A DNA stretch of 64,000 nt from Bacillota bacterium (GTDB taxonomy: Bacteria; Bacillota; Bacilli; Paenibacillales; NBRC-103111). Made by a program: the position numbers and the translations under genes. The DNA lies in assembly GCA_023386955.1 (NCBI GenBank), contig JAEWIS010000038.1:62001-126000 (forward strand). Reading direction: 5' to 3'. Shown one piece after another: positions 25,865 to 33,921 of the stretch (position 1 is its first letter; each line of letters begins with the position of its first letter). A model generated the notes under the pieces. It was not told the DNA's origin. It was given only the letters and a program-made list of their open reading frames with translations, and made no database searches.

Positions 25865-27367
25865 TTATAGCATGAATGCGGGGGGAGTGGCGCCTTTCTC
25901 TTGATAAGGCGGGATTTTCCACGGCTTGCGGAAATCTGCCTGCTCATCCCAGCCCTCCATCCGGAACAGACGCTCCCGGAACGGCTCCAATACCGCCCGG
26001 CTGTTGCGGTAAGCGGGCAGGCGCATCAAATCCGCCCACAGCTTGCGGGCAATGGGCAGAAGCTCGGCCTTATCGCCGTTGTAATACGCCCGTTGGACAT
26101 CCAGATGATCCAGGGGTGTCTGGCGGAGCTCCCGGTAGTACAGGGCAACCATATGCATCAGCGTCAGGACAGCCAAGGCCAGATCCGGGTCGGACAGCCA
26201 GCTGGGCAGCGTCCGGTATTCGAAGCCACCGTGGCGCTTGCGGCGGACATCGCCCAGAAACCCGTATTTGGGCCGGCGTTGTCCCGCCGCCTCTCCCTCC
26301 GCCAAAACCAAAGGAAGAGCAACATAATTGTCCAAGGCCCGGAGCAAATGATGATGCAGCCAGACCCCGCTGATATGCACATGCCCGCCTGTGGAGAGCC
26401 CCTTGCCGGGCATACTCCCAGCCAGCCAGGACAAGGAGGTATCCGGGATTTGCCGCGCAGCCTGGCGCATGGTCCGGTACAGCTCCCGTACCAGCTCCCG
26501 GGGCGTGTCACAAGGTTTGGGCCGGAGCTCGGCCAAGGGATGGATCACCCGGTCCCGGGACAGCACAACGGCATCGCAGCCTACCGTACCTGACTTTTCC
26601 AGGAAACGGTTGGCAGGCACAAACCCGCCGTCCGGACGGCGCAGCACAAACTCCGGGTCTGCTCCCAGACGGACACCCGCTGGCGCAGCAATGCCGGATT
26701 GCCAGCTTCCTTCCGTCTTCTCTGCTGTCTCCAGCTTCTCCGCATACCGGTTCATCGCCTCGGCAAACAGCTCCGCCAGCCTGTCATCCAATACCGGACA
26801 AGCCTCCAGTCCGATCAGAACGGTGTTCCCCTCCCGGTTGATGCCCACCTTCACCAGCCCCGTACAAAGCCCCAGGGTATATACTGCTCTAACCGCATCC
26901 CGCTTGGCCCGTCGGATATGATAAGCCTCCTGCTCCTCCGGCGGCAGCTCCCGCCATCCGGCAGCTCCGCCACTTACAGGCGGAGACAAAAGCCTTCCTC
27001 TCCGGACCATACGGGCCCTGCCTCCGGCAGGCACCAACGCGGCGGTGCCCGCTTTGGTCCAAATCGCCAACGCATCCATCTGGAACACGGCCACCTGGAA
27101 TTCATACGCCCATTCTTCATTTTCACCGGCCGCCTTCATGCCGTTCTGCCGCCAGAACTCCCGGCAGGTGCGTCGGTGGCCTGCCCGGATCAACGCTTTC
27201 AAGGGATTCAGCACAAACTGGGCTTGGGCATCCTGAGCCGGCACTCCCCACTGGAGAACGGCCTTGGGAGATTTTCCCGCCGGCAGCCGCTCTCCTGAGG
27301 GAATCCTCAAGTAAAGGGGCAGCATCCCCACCGACGCAACACCACCGTATAACACAAACATGGACAT
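25865..27367 (-). CDS. Putative amidoligase, glutamine-synthetase-like COOH-NH2 ligase family
   Basis: 500 residues. Motifs of the phiEco32-type COOH-NH2 ligase family are visible: LGADPEFVLRR, PLAELRPKP, GGHVHISGVW and GGFEYRTLPSWL. These carry the acidic and histidine residues that bind metal and ATP in glutamine-synthetase-fold amidoligases, which join a carboxylate to an amine in peptide tags or modified proteins. The N-terminal half (to about 200) is unlike known domains. The gene lies between cotE and mutS and is separated from cotE by a terminator. A link to spore coat modification is only inferred. Confidence 0.8.
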   Translation of the reverse strand: MSMFVLYGGVASVGMLPLYLRIPSGERLPAGKSPKAVLQWGVPAQDAQAQFVLNPLKALIRAGHRRTCREFWRQNGMKAAGENEEWAYEFQVAVFQMDALAIWTKAGTAALVPAGGRARMVRRGRLLSPPVSGGAAGWRELPPEEQEAYHIRRAKRDAVRAVYTLGLCTGLVKVGINREGNTVLIGLEACPVLDDRLAELFAEAMNRYAEKLETAEKTEGSWQSGIAAPAGVRLGADPEFVLRRPDGGFVPANRFLEKSGTVGCDAVVLSRDRVIHPLAELRPKPCDTPRELVRELYRTMRQAARQIPDTSLSWLAGSMPGKGLSTGGHVHISGVWLHHHLLRALDNYVALPLVLAEGEAAGQRRPKYGFLGDVRRKRHGGFEYRTLPSWLSDPDLALAVLTLMHMVALYYRELRQTPLDHLDVQRAYYNGDKAELLPIARKLWADLMRLPAYRNSRAVLEPFRERLFRMEGWDEQADFRKPWKIPPYQEKGATPPAFML

Positions 27368-27411
27368 GGCGATCCCGCCTTTTTATGATTGGAGATTTTT
27401 TTAACTTTAAC

Positions 27412-27433
27412 AAAAAAGAGGGCATTCGCCCCC
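27412..27433 (-). terminator. Terminator of cotE
   Basis: On the minus strand, GGGGGC-GAAT-GCCCTC forms a 6-bp stem followed by TTTTTT. Confidence 0.75.
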
Positions 27434-27514
27434 ATCCGAAAAGCATTATGCGGCATATCCTGTAAGTAAGAAGAAGGATCTTCGCAGAAAATGCGGTGTA
27501 CCCGCAAATTCTGG

Positions 27515-27572
27515 TGGGGGATCCCCCAAAAGGCACCGAAATCCGCTGCAGGACCCTTCGGACTTTTGGGGG
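27515..27572 (-). repeat. Overlapping inverted repeats in the cotE 3' region
   Basis: CCCCCAAAAG (27523-27532) pairs with CTTTTGGGGG (27563-27572), with inner CCGAA/TTCGG and TCC/GGA pairs. The same CCCCCA run also forms the 14-bp palindrome TGGGGGATCCCCCA (27515-27528). The two foldings are mutually exclusive. The structure begins 7 nt after the cotE stop and has no T run of its own. Confidence 0.6.
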
Positions 27573-27579
27573 AAGGCTG

Positions 27580-28146
27580 TCAATTGTCCTCCAGAAGATC
27601 AGGATCCAAATCCTCATAGTCGCCGTCATCAGCGGCGGCATCGAAGTCCAGATTCTTGTCCTCGTCGTCCAGGTCATAAGGGCTGACGATGACCCGCACC
27701 TTGGTTTCCGCCACAAGCTCCACCTTGAACTCCCGCTCCACCCGGATCACAACCCCTGTGCCGGAGGAGGAAACCACTGCTTCAATGCAGTTGGGCTCCT
27801 GGGTAGCCAATGCGGATACTTCGGCGGTGATGCCTCTGTGTTTTTTGTCCAGATAGGACAGCGGCACCGTATCCACATAAGAGACCGTTTCTTTGGCTAC
27901 ATCGGTCTTCGTGTTCTTGTCGTAAGAGTACCAGATGTTGATATCGTAGGTTCCGACTACCTCAACGCTCTCGCCTGCTTTTTGGGCCTCGTACTGGTTG
28001 TTGATAATCCAGGCGCCAAGAATGCTGGTAGGAGCATGAGGCGGAACCACGGTATGACTCACTTGGCTAAACTTACGACCTTTGCCGCACACTGCTTTCG
28101 TAATAATCTCTCTTGCTTGCAAGTCTCTATCTGTATAAGTAGACAT
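27580..28146 (-). CDS. cotE: Outer spore coat morphogenetic protein CotE
   Basis: 188 residues, starting MSTYTDRDLQAREIITKAVC. The conserved core GKGRKFSQVSHTVVPPHAPT, then SILGAWIINNQYEAQK, and the strongly acidic tail (DEDKNLDFDAAADDGDYEDL) are typical of CotE, which assembles the outer coat around the forespore. ATG at 28146 has GGAGGAGG 8 nt upstream; the frame extending to 28176 is rejected. A SigE-like promoter lies at 28181-28210, in line with mother-cell expression. A hairpin and a terminator follow the stop. Confidence 0.95.
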   Translation of the reverse strand: MSTYTDRDLQAREIITKAVCGKGRKFSQVSHTVVPPHAPTSILGAWIINNQYEAQKAGESVEVVGTYDINIWYSYDKNTKTDVAKETVSYVDTVPLSYLDKKHRGITAEVSALATQEPNCIEAVVSSSGTGVVIRVEREFKVELVAETKVRVIVSPYDLDDEDKNLDFDAAADDGDYEDLDPDLLEDN

Positions 28147-28180
28147 TCTGTCAACCTCCTCCATACAATCATTCAATGTA

Positions 28181-28210
28181 ATTGTATGCAGGACATTCGT
28201 CTAGAGTGAC
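28181..28210 (-). promoter_or_regulatory. SigE-type promoter of cotE
   Basis: On the minus strand, GTCACTCT, a 14-bp spacer and CATACAAT. The -10 matches the SigE consensus CATACAnT exactly and the -35 matches 5 of 8 positions of GkCATATT. Transcription would start about 28 nt before the cotE ATG. Confidence 0.65.
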
Positions 28211-28258
28211 AACTATTTTTGCCGGAAGGGACAAAATATGTTGCGGACAAGCCTGCAT

Positions 28259-29233
28259 TCAGGCAGGTTGTGCCGCTTCCCCCTCCTGCCGGCGGATTTT
28301 TTTGCCCTTCCGGGACATGGCCAGATACGTTTTGAGCTCCAGGCAGAGCTGGAGAAGAGCGGAGCGCATTTCGAATTCCTCTCTGGTTACAGGCAGCGGC
28401 ATGGCTTTGAATTCCTTCTCCAGCTGCAAGAGGGACACCTCCACCTCTCCGGCATAATAGTCGGATTTCACACCACCGCTTAAGGAATCGAACAGCCCAG
28501 CCACCGCTTCCCCATGAGGCAGTGTCTGGTATACCTGGGCCAGCAGATCAATCATCCTCTGGATGGAATCAAAATGCTGGCGCCGCATTTCGAAATAAGG
28601 GGTCCACTGGTCCTCCGCCTGAAACAGCTTGTTTTCGGCTGTGCGGCGTGACAGCTCCAGCCCCTCCTTGATGGCCTCAGGCGCCTCCAAAAGCTCATTG
28701 CCGTCCCAAACCGTGGCCGGGTCCCGGAGATGATCGGCCATATGGAGGAAGATGGCGGAGAACAGCCCGTTTACCCTGCGTTTGGCGGCCTCCAGATCCG
28801 CATCCGTCCGCGGCCGGTACAGCAGATTCATAATAGAAGCAATCCCCATGCCGATTAACAAGAGCGCCACCTCATTGAACAGGTTGCCCCAGGTTACCAC
28901 CTGCTTGTCCACCATATGGAACACCAGCACGGAGCTTAATACAATCCCGTCGCTTAGCTTGAAGCGGGCTTGTAAAGGATACACAATGAGCACAAACACC
29001 GGAATGGTCCATAGATGAAAACCCAGCAGCAAAAAAATAACCGAAGCAATTAACAGCCCTGATAAGGAAGCGGCTATACGCACCAGAATGGTGTTGAGGC
29101 TCCGCTTCAGGGTAACGTCAATTCCTAACACCGCTATAAGTCCGGCGCTTAAGGCATAATCCAGATGCAGCAGCTTGGCGGCCAGAATAGACAAATAAAC
29201 GGCAGCCGCCGTTTTGACAAAACGGATTCCCAT
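28259..29233 (-). CDS. Aromatic acid exporter family protein (ArAE_1/FUSC-like)
   Basis: 324 residues. Five to six transmembrane helices occupy the first 135 residues (FVKTAAAVYLSILAAKLL; GLLIASVIFLLLGFHLW; IPVFVLIVYPLQA; VALLLIGMGIASIMNLLY). The R-P-R-T-D motif follows, then a soluble helical C-terminal domain (about 140-320), the layout of ArAE_1 plus its C-terminal domain. The family is proposed to export aromatic acids; the substrate is unproven. It is upstream of cotE on the same strand but has no evident functional link. Confidence 0.87.
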   Translation of the reverse strand: MGIRFVKTAAAVYLSILAAKLLHLDYALSAGLIAVLGIDVTLKRSLNTILVRIAASLSGLLIASVIFLLLGFHLWTIPVFVLIVYPLQARFKLSDGIVLSSVLVFHMVDKQVVTWGNLFNEVALLLIGMGIASIMNLLYRPRTDADLEAAKRRVNGLFSAIFLHMADHLRDPATVWDGNELLEAPEAIKEGLELSRRTAENKLFQAEDQWTPYFEMRRQHFDSIQRMIDLLAQVYQTLPHGEAVAGLFDSLSGGVKSDYYAGEVEVSLLQLEKEFKAMPLPVTREEFEMRSALLQLCLELKTYLAMSRKGKKIRRQEGEAAQPA

Positions 29234-29325
29234 GATCCCGATCCCACTCCTTTCAAAACCTCATATTAACACCGTCTGCGGCTTGGTGTAAATGAGCTGT
29301 TTTCGGAGGGCCATCCATGGGAGAA

Positions 29326-30861
29326 TCACTTGCCGGCCATCTGTTTGCGGTATTCCTTCGGGGAAACACCTGCTATTTTATTAAACATATGCGTGAAATA
29401 ATTGGAATCATTGAAGCCCGTCGCCTCGGAAATTTCGAATATTTTCATATCGGTGCTTTTCAGCAGCAGCTTGGCTTTTTGTACCCGCAAATTCTGGATG
29501 TAGCCGGTGACACTTTCTCCCGTTTCTTTCTTGAACAGGTTGCTGAAATAGCTGGGGTTCAGATGGACATGAGCCGCCACCTCCGCCAAGCCGCAGCCTC
29601 CCATGTAGGATTCCTCCATAAACCGGATGGCCTGCTTCACCGGATTATCGTTTTTGCTGGCCAGCCATTTGTTGTAGGACTCCAGAAATTCATGGATGTA
29701 TACCTGCAGCCAAGCGGTAATATCCTCCGGTGTGACGCATTTGTAGACCGTATCCCATTCGATGGGATGTACGGCCATTTGCCATTCGGGAAACTGGACC
29801 TGCACCAGCCGGAGAATGGCGGACGCCAGCAGCAGTGCTTCGATTTTGGCAGTTTGCGGGGGCAGATGGCTAATACGCAGGGCTTGCTCCTGCAGCTCTC
29901 TGCTCAGTCTGCCGTTATCCTCCGACATCAGCCAGGTGACAATCTCCGTCTCCTTCTCGTACAAGGCCGTCTGATTAAGGAGGGATTCATTGACGGAGGC
30001 GTGCTCTCTGTCGCCCTCCCGGCAATACCGTTTGTAGCCTTCCCGCAGCTGCTCCATACTGCCGCATACCCCTTGAACGCTGCATTCGAGCATCAGCCGG
30101 AGATAATGCTGGACAGATTCGGAGAGGATCTGCTGCCAGGAGAAGGCGGTTTCCGGCCTGGAAACATTCCGGTCGATTAATAATGCCCATTCCGAAGCGT
30201 TCAACGGAAACAGCCGGAAACCTCCGGGAAACCATTTATTCAGGTGTTCTCCCGCTATATTCACGAAAGCAAACTGCAGAAGCGGCACATCCTGGGCGGA
30301 ATAATGCTTCTCCGGAGGAAAATAGTTGGGAATACGGAGCACAAACAGCTCGCACTTCCCCATCCGACGCAGCAGCGATTCCACCTCTGCGTTATTGCAG
30401 GGCATACCCATCATCGCCGAACGCAGCTCACTGTCCTCATGCTGCCGCTTCCAGCCCTCCACCACAAGCTGGGACTGACTCTCTTCAATCAGCTGCACAT
30501 AAATCCGGTCGAGCACGCTTAATATATCCGTTTCCACACACGGTTTCGTGATAAAATCCAGCACCCCGAACTTGACGGCAGCCTGGGCATACGTAAAGTC
30601 CTTAAAACCGGTGACAATCACAATTTTGGTCATCCAGCCGCGGTTTCGGATTTCTTCGGCCAGCTGCAGGCCGTCTATATGAGGCATCCGGATATCGGTC
30701 AGCAGGAGATCCGGCACGTTGCCCTCCATTAATGACAAGGCATCCCGGCCATTGGCCGCTTCGCCTGTCACCACCCATTCGGCGGAGCGTTTTCCCGCCA
30801 GCTTCAACAATCCCTTGCGGAAATTGGGCTGATCCTCCGCGACAAAAAGCTTGCCCTTCAT
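29326..30861 (-). CDS. YesN-type response regulator with AraC DNA-binding domain
   Basis: 511 residues. An N-terminal receiver domain (LFVAEDQPNFRKGLLKLAG; phosphoacceptor Asp in LLTDIRMPHIDG; Lys in DFITKPC), a long central linker, and a C-terminal AraC/XylS HTH pair (GLAEVAAHVHLNPSYFSNLF; IFEISEATGFNDSNYFTHMF; KIAGVSPKEYRKQM). This is the YesN class, which activates carbohydrate uptake genes. Its start overlaps the kinase gene stop by 4 bp. The likely target is the neighbouring permease/GH105 unit. Confidence 0.92.
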   Translation of the reverse strand: MKGKLFVAEDQPNFRKGLLKLAGKRSAEWVVTGEAANGRDALSLMEGNVPDLLLTDIRMPHIDGLQLAEEIRNRGWMTKIVIVTGFKDFTYAQAAVKFGVLDFITKPCVETDILSVLDRIYVQLIEESQSQLVVEGWKRQHEDSELRSAMMGMPCNNAEVESLLRRMGKCELFVLRIPNYFPPEKHYSAQDVPLLQFAFVNIAGEHLNKWFPGGFRLFPLNASEWALLIDRNVSRPETAFSWQQILSESVQHYLRLMLECSVQGVCGSMEQLREGYKRYCREGDREHASVNESLLNQTALYEKETEIVTWLMSEDNGRLSRELQEQALRISHLPPQTAKIEALLLASAILRLVQVQFPEWQMAVHPIEWDTVYKCVTPEDITAWLQVYIHEFLESYNKWLASKNDNPVKQAIRFMEESYMGGCGLAEVAAHVHLNPSYFSNLFKKETGESVTGYIQNLRVQKAKLLLKSTDMKIFEISEATGFNDSNYFTHMFNKIAGVSPKEYRKQMAGK

Positions 30862-32666
30862 CCGTTCCCCCCCTCCCCGTTTTCCAGAACAGCAGCCTGA
30901 ATCGGAAGCGTCATATGAACAACGGTTCCTTTCCCGGGAGTGCTTGTAATCTCCACCCCATATTCGGGCCCGTACACCAATTCAATACGACGCAGTACAC
31001 TTTTGTAGCCGATGCCTGTTTTATTGCCATCAGCCGGCACCGCTTCCGCCTTCGTCAGAGCCTTGAGGGTGGTTTGATCCATGCCGCAACCGTTGTCGGC
31101 CACCTCAATATGCAGCGCTTCCTGCTGCACGTAGGCTTTAATCCGCAGCACCCGGTCCAAGTCCATATCGCGGAAGGCATGTACAAACACATTTTCTACC
31201 ACAGGCAGCAAAAGAGACCTCATCATCCGCAGGCTCAATAAGGATTCTTCGGCTTGAATAATGGTTTCAATTTCGCCGGTAAACAGCTCTGTCTGGATTT
31301 TAATGTAGTTTCTGATCTGATGCAGTTCTTCCCCGAGGGTGGTATCCGTTTGGACGGATTTCAGGGAATATTTCAGCATCTCCGAGATCGCATTGATCAG
31401 AAGCGCTGCCTCCTCCTGGTCGTCGCCGTACAGCTTCCAATAAAGCTCATTGAACAGATTATGCAAGTAATGAGGATTCAGCTGCGCCTGAATGGCCTTC
31501 AGCTCCGATTCCCGCTGACTGATCTGGGCCAAATAAACCTTATTGATCAGCTCGCTTACCTGCTCCGCCATACTGTTGAAGCTGTCGCCGATATAACCCA
31601 GCTCATCTCCGGAGTCCACCCGCAAACGGACGGTGAAATCACCGGAACGCAGCGTTCGAAGCCCCTGCATCAGATGTGCCAAAGGAGTCAGGAGAGTCCG
31701 GGTGGATATGGTAATCAGCAGCGCACTGAGCAGGATCACGCCGATTCCCGCCGCTGCAAAGACCTGGATTATGTCCTTGTTTTTCCTCTGAATCTCCTGC
31801 AGGGATGCCCCGCCGTATAAGGTAAAGCCCGCCGGGATCAGCTCGTGGCGGACAAACAGATAGGTGATGCCGTTCATTTTGACGTACCGGGGATAAGGCT
31901 CTTGTGTCAGCTGCATAAGCTGGCCCAAGTCGCTTTGGTCGGCATTGGAATAAAGCATACTGCCCATGGGCTCCAGCAGCAGCACCTTGCCGTTCTCCGT
32001 AATATCCCGCAGCACCTTGGAGATTAGGGTTTCCTCCATTACCAAAACCATGGTGCCATAAGGCATCAGCTTTTCATTTAGCATCCGCCTGGCAGCAACC
32101 AGAACGGTTCTCCGCCCGTCGGGATCGATGGTACTGGCCGCTTCTGCCCGGCCCCAGATTATATTCCCCCGGTGAGGCTTGAGCTTGTCCATCATCCGGG
32201 CCAGATCATCCGCTCCCATCTCCCCGGATGCACCGTTTTTGGAGAGGACAGTCATTTCCCGATTTTCATTGTACAAAAAAACAGAGCGGATCATCGGCGC
32301 ATCCACCAAGAGCATGTTCAGCTGCTCCTCCACATACTTGCGGTTCTTGAATTCCGTATAGGAATCGCTTGGGAGAACGGTGTTCTCTCTAAGGAATTGC
32401 TCGATATACGGATTCAAGATTATGGATTGGGATACCCGGTTGATTTCCTGGAAGGACATCTCCAGTCTGGCCAATGCCTGTTCGTTGGCAATGGAGAACT
32501 GCTTGCTGATTTCATCCTCCATTAACTGGATGTTGGACCGGTATACCATCCAGCCTGCCAAGGCAAAGGCAAGTGCTACCATACATGAGAGCAGCACGAT
32601 CAGCTTGATCTTGAAGCTGCTCTTTATTCTACGGGTTATATAACCCGGCCAGCTTGTTGGATGCAA
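30858..32666 (-). CDS. YesM-type sensor histidine kinase
   Basis: 602 residues. A transmembrane helix near 21-44, an extracellular dCache-like sensor to about 300, a second helix (VFAAAGIGVILLSALLITIS), HAMP (about 325-375), then a His_kinase region with LNPHYLHNLFNELYWKLYGD and the ATPase box ADNGCGM. The usual His-x-N motif of this class is present as NPHYLHN. The start is TTG at 32666 with AAGGAGG 7 nt upstream. It is co-transcribed with the YesN regulator and lies after a terminator that ends the sugar uptake genes. Confidence 0.92.
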   Translation of the reverse strand: MHPTSWPGYITRRIKSSFKIKLIVLLSCMVALAFALAGWMVYRSNIQLMEDEISKQFSIANEQALARLEMSFQEINRVSQSIILNPYIEQFLRENTVLPSDSYTEFKNRKYVEEQLNMLLVDAPMIRSVFLYNENREMTVLSKNGASGEMGADDLARMMDKLKPHRGNIIWGRAEAASTIDPDGRRTVLVAARRMLNEKLMPYGTMVLVMEETLISKVLRDITENGKVLLLEPMGSMLYSNADQSDLGQLMQLTQEPYPRYVKMNGITYLFVRHELIPAGFTLYGGASLQEIQRKNKDIIQVFAAAGIGVILLSALLITISTRTLLTPLAHLMQGLRTLRSGDFTVRLRVDSGDELGYIGDSFNSMAEQVSELINKVYLAQISQRESELKAIQAQLNPHYLHNLFNELYWKLYGDDQEEAALLINAISEMLKYSLKSVQTDTTLGEELHQIRNYIKIQTELFTGEIETIIQAEESLLSLRMMRSLLLPVVENVFVHAFRDMDLDRVLRIKAYVQQEALHIEVADNGCGMDQTTLKALTKAEAVPADGNKTGIGYKSVLRRIELVYGPEYGVEITSTPGKGTVVHMTLPIQAAVLENGEGGNG

Positions 32667-32702
32667 TCGGCCCCCTCCTTAAATTCCATTTGTATTATAA
32701 AA

Positions 32703-32758
32703 CGCTTCCTTCCCCGTAAACAAGGTTTTCCATTGACCTGTCTACTGGGAAGGAAGCG
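32703..32758 (-). terminator. Terminator downstream of the GH105 gene
   Basis: Perfect 12-bp arms, CGCTTCCTTCCC and GGGAAGGAAGCG, separated by 32 nt; on the minus strand followed by TTTTATAAT. It separates the sugar genes from the kinase gene. Confidence 0.65.
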
Positions 32759-32787
32759 CACCACATCAGCGTTCCGGTTTAGCTGTA

Positions 32788-33903
32788 TTATTTTAGAGCT
32801 TCATACAATGCAATAAGAGTGAGGGACTGACCGTATGCCATCGGCATGATGGTGATGTTTCGATAATGCTCCTTGTCCATTCCCATCCCGGTTCCGGCCG
32901 ATACATTCAGCACAGTTCCGTCTTCACTGATATTTTGGCAGACCGCCTCAATGGCCTTGTCCGCAACAGCCTGATAGGAGGAATCCAGAAGACCGGTTTT
33001 GATGCCTTTGAGGATACCCGCGGCAATGGCAGCCGATCCGGATACCTCTTCGTAGCTGGTGGGGTCCTGCAGAACCGTATGCCAGAGACCTGAAGCGGCT
33101 TGGAGCGGAACCAAGGCATTGACCTGAGCCTTATACGTATCCACCAGGAATTGACGAACGCCCGGGTTCAGCGTATCCGCGCAGGTTTCCAAATAATCCA
33201 CCAAGCCGTAGGTAAACCAGGAATTGCCGCGGCACCAGAAGATGCTGCCGAAGTTATCGTTGCGCTCGAAGCTCCAGCCATGGAAGAACAGTCCGGTATG
33301 CTTGTCGTACAGGTATTTGATATGAATCAGGATTTGGCGTACCGCTTCCTGCTCCCACTCCGGCCGATTGAACTTGCGTCCCGCCTGGTTCAGGAACAGC
33401 ACCGCCATAAAGAGGGTATCAATCCACAGCTGCCCGTTGTGCAGGTGGACGCCGTCCCGGTTGCCGATGGCAGTGACGGTATGCTGGAAGCCGCCCTCTT
33501 TGGTTTTCGGCAGCTCATGGATGAGCCAGTCCGCATGCTCCCGGCATAACTGCTCCAGCGGTTCGGATGCTTCAAGCTGGTCCAGGAGCAGAACCAAAGC
33601 CAGGTAAGGGGCAGTAGTGTTAATGTTCTTGGAGGGCAGACCCGCCTCCAGATTGCGGGAATACCAGTGCCGGAAGAATTCCGTGTACCGGTTGCCGCCG
33701 TCGGACTTCTGCAGCTTATACAAGCCATATAGGCCAACTCCCTGGGGCCAGTCCCATTCCTCAATGCCGAAATCCCGTTGGACAATTCCCTTTTTGGTAT
33801 CGGCGTGGACGACAGTTTTATCCTTCTCGTAGTCGCTGCCGCCCAGGTTCATAAGCCTGTCCACGACCAGTTCGATCTTTTGCAGCAGGTTTTCATTTGT
33901 CAT
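32788..33903 (-). CDS. GH105 unsaturated rhamnogalacturonyl hydrolase-like protein
   Basis: 371 residues, no signal peptide, so cytosolic. The motifs DWPQGVGLYGLYKL, HNGQLWIDTLFMAV, FWCRGNSWFTYG and YEEVSGSAAIAAG match the (alpha/alpha)6-barrel GH88/GH105 family (YteR/YesR), which removes the unsaturated uronic acid left by pectate or rhamnogalacturonan lyases. The Asp in WIDTLF is a candidate catalytic residue. It follows the binding-protein gene by 18 bp, so imported oligosaccharides are probably its substrate. Confidence 0.88.
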   Translation of the reverse strand: MTNENLLQKIELVVDRLMNLGGSDYEKDKTVVHADTKKGIVQRDFGIEEWDWPQGVGLYGLYKLQKSDGGNRYTEFFRHWYSRNLEAGLPSKNINTTAPYLALVLLLDQLEASEPLEQLCREHADWLIHELPKTKEGGFQHTVTAIGNRDGVHLHNGQLWIDTLFMAVLFLNQAGRKFNRPEWEQEAVRQILIHIKYLYDKHTGLFFHGWSFERNDNFGSIFWCRGNSWFTYGLVDYLETCADTLNPGVRQFLVDTYKAQVNALVPLQAASGLWHTVLQDPTSYEEVSGSAAIAAGILKGIKTGLLDSSYQAVADKAIEAVCQNISEDGTVLNVSAGTGMGMDKEHYRNITIMPMAYGQSLTLIALYEALK

Positions 33904-33921
33904 GATTATATACTCCTTCTC

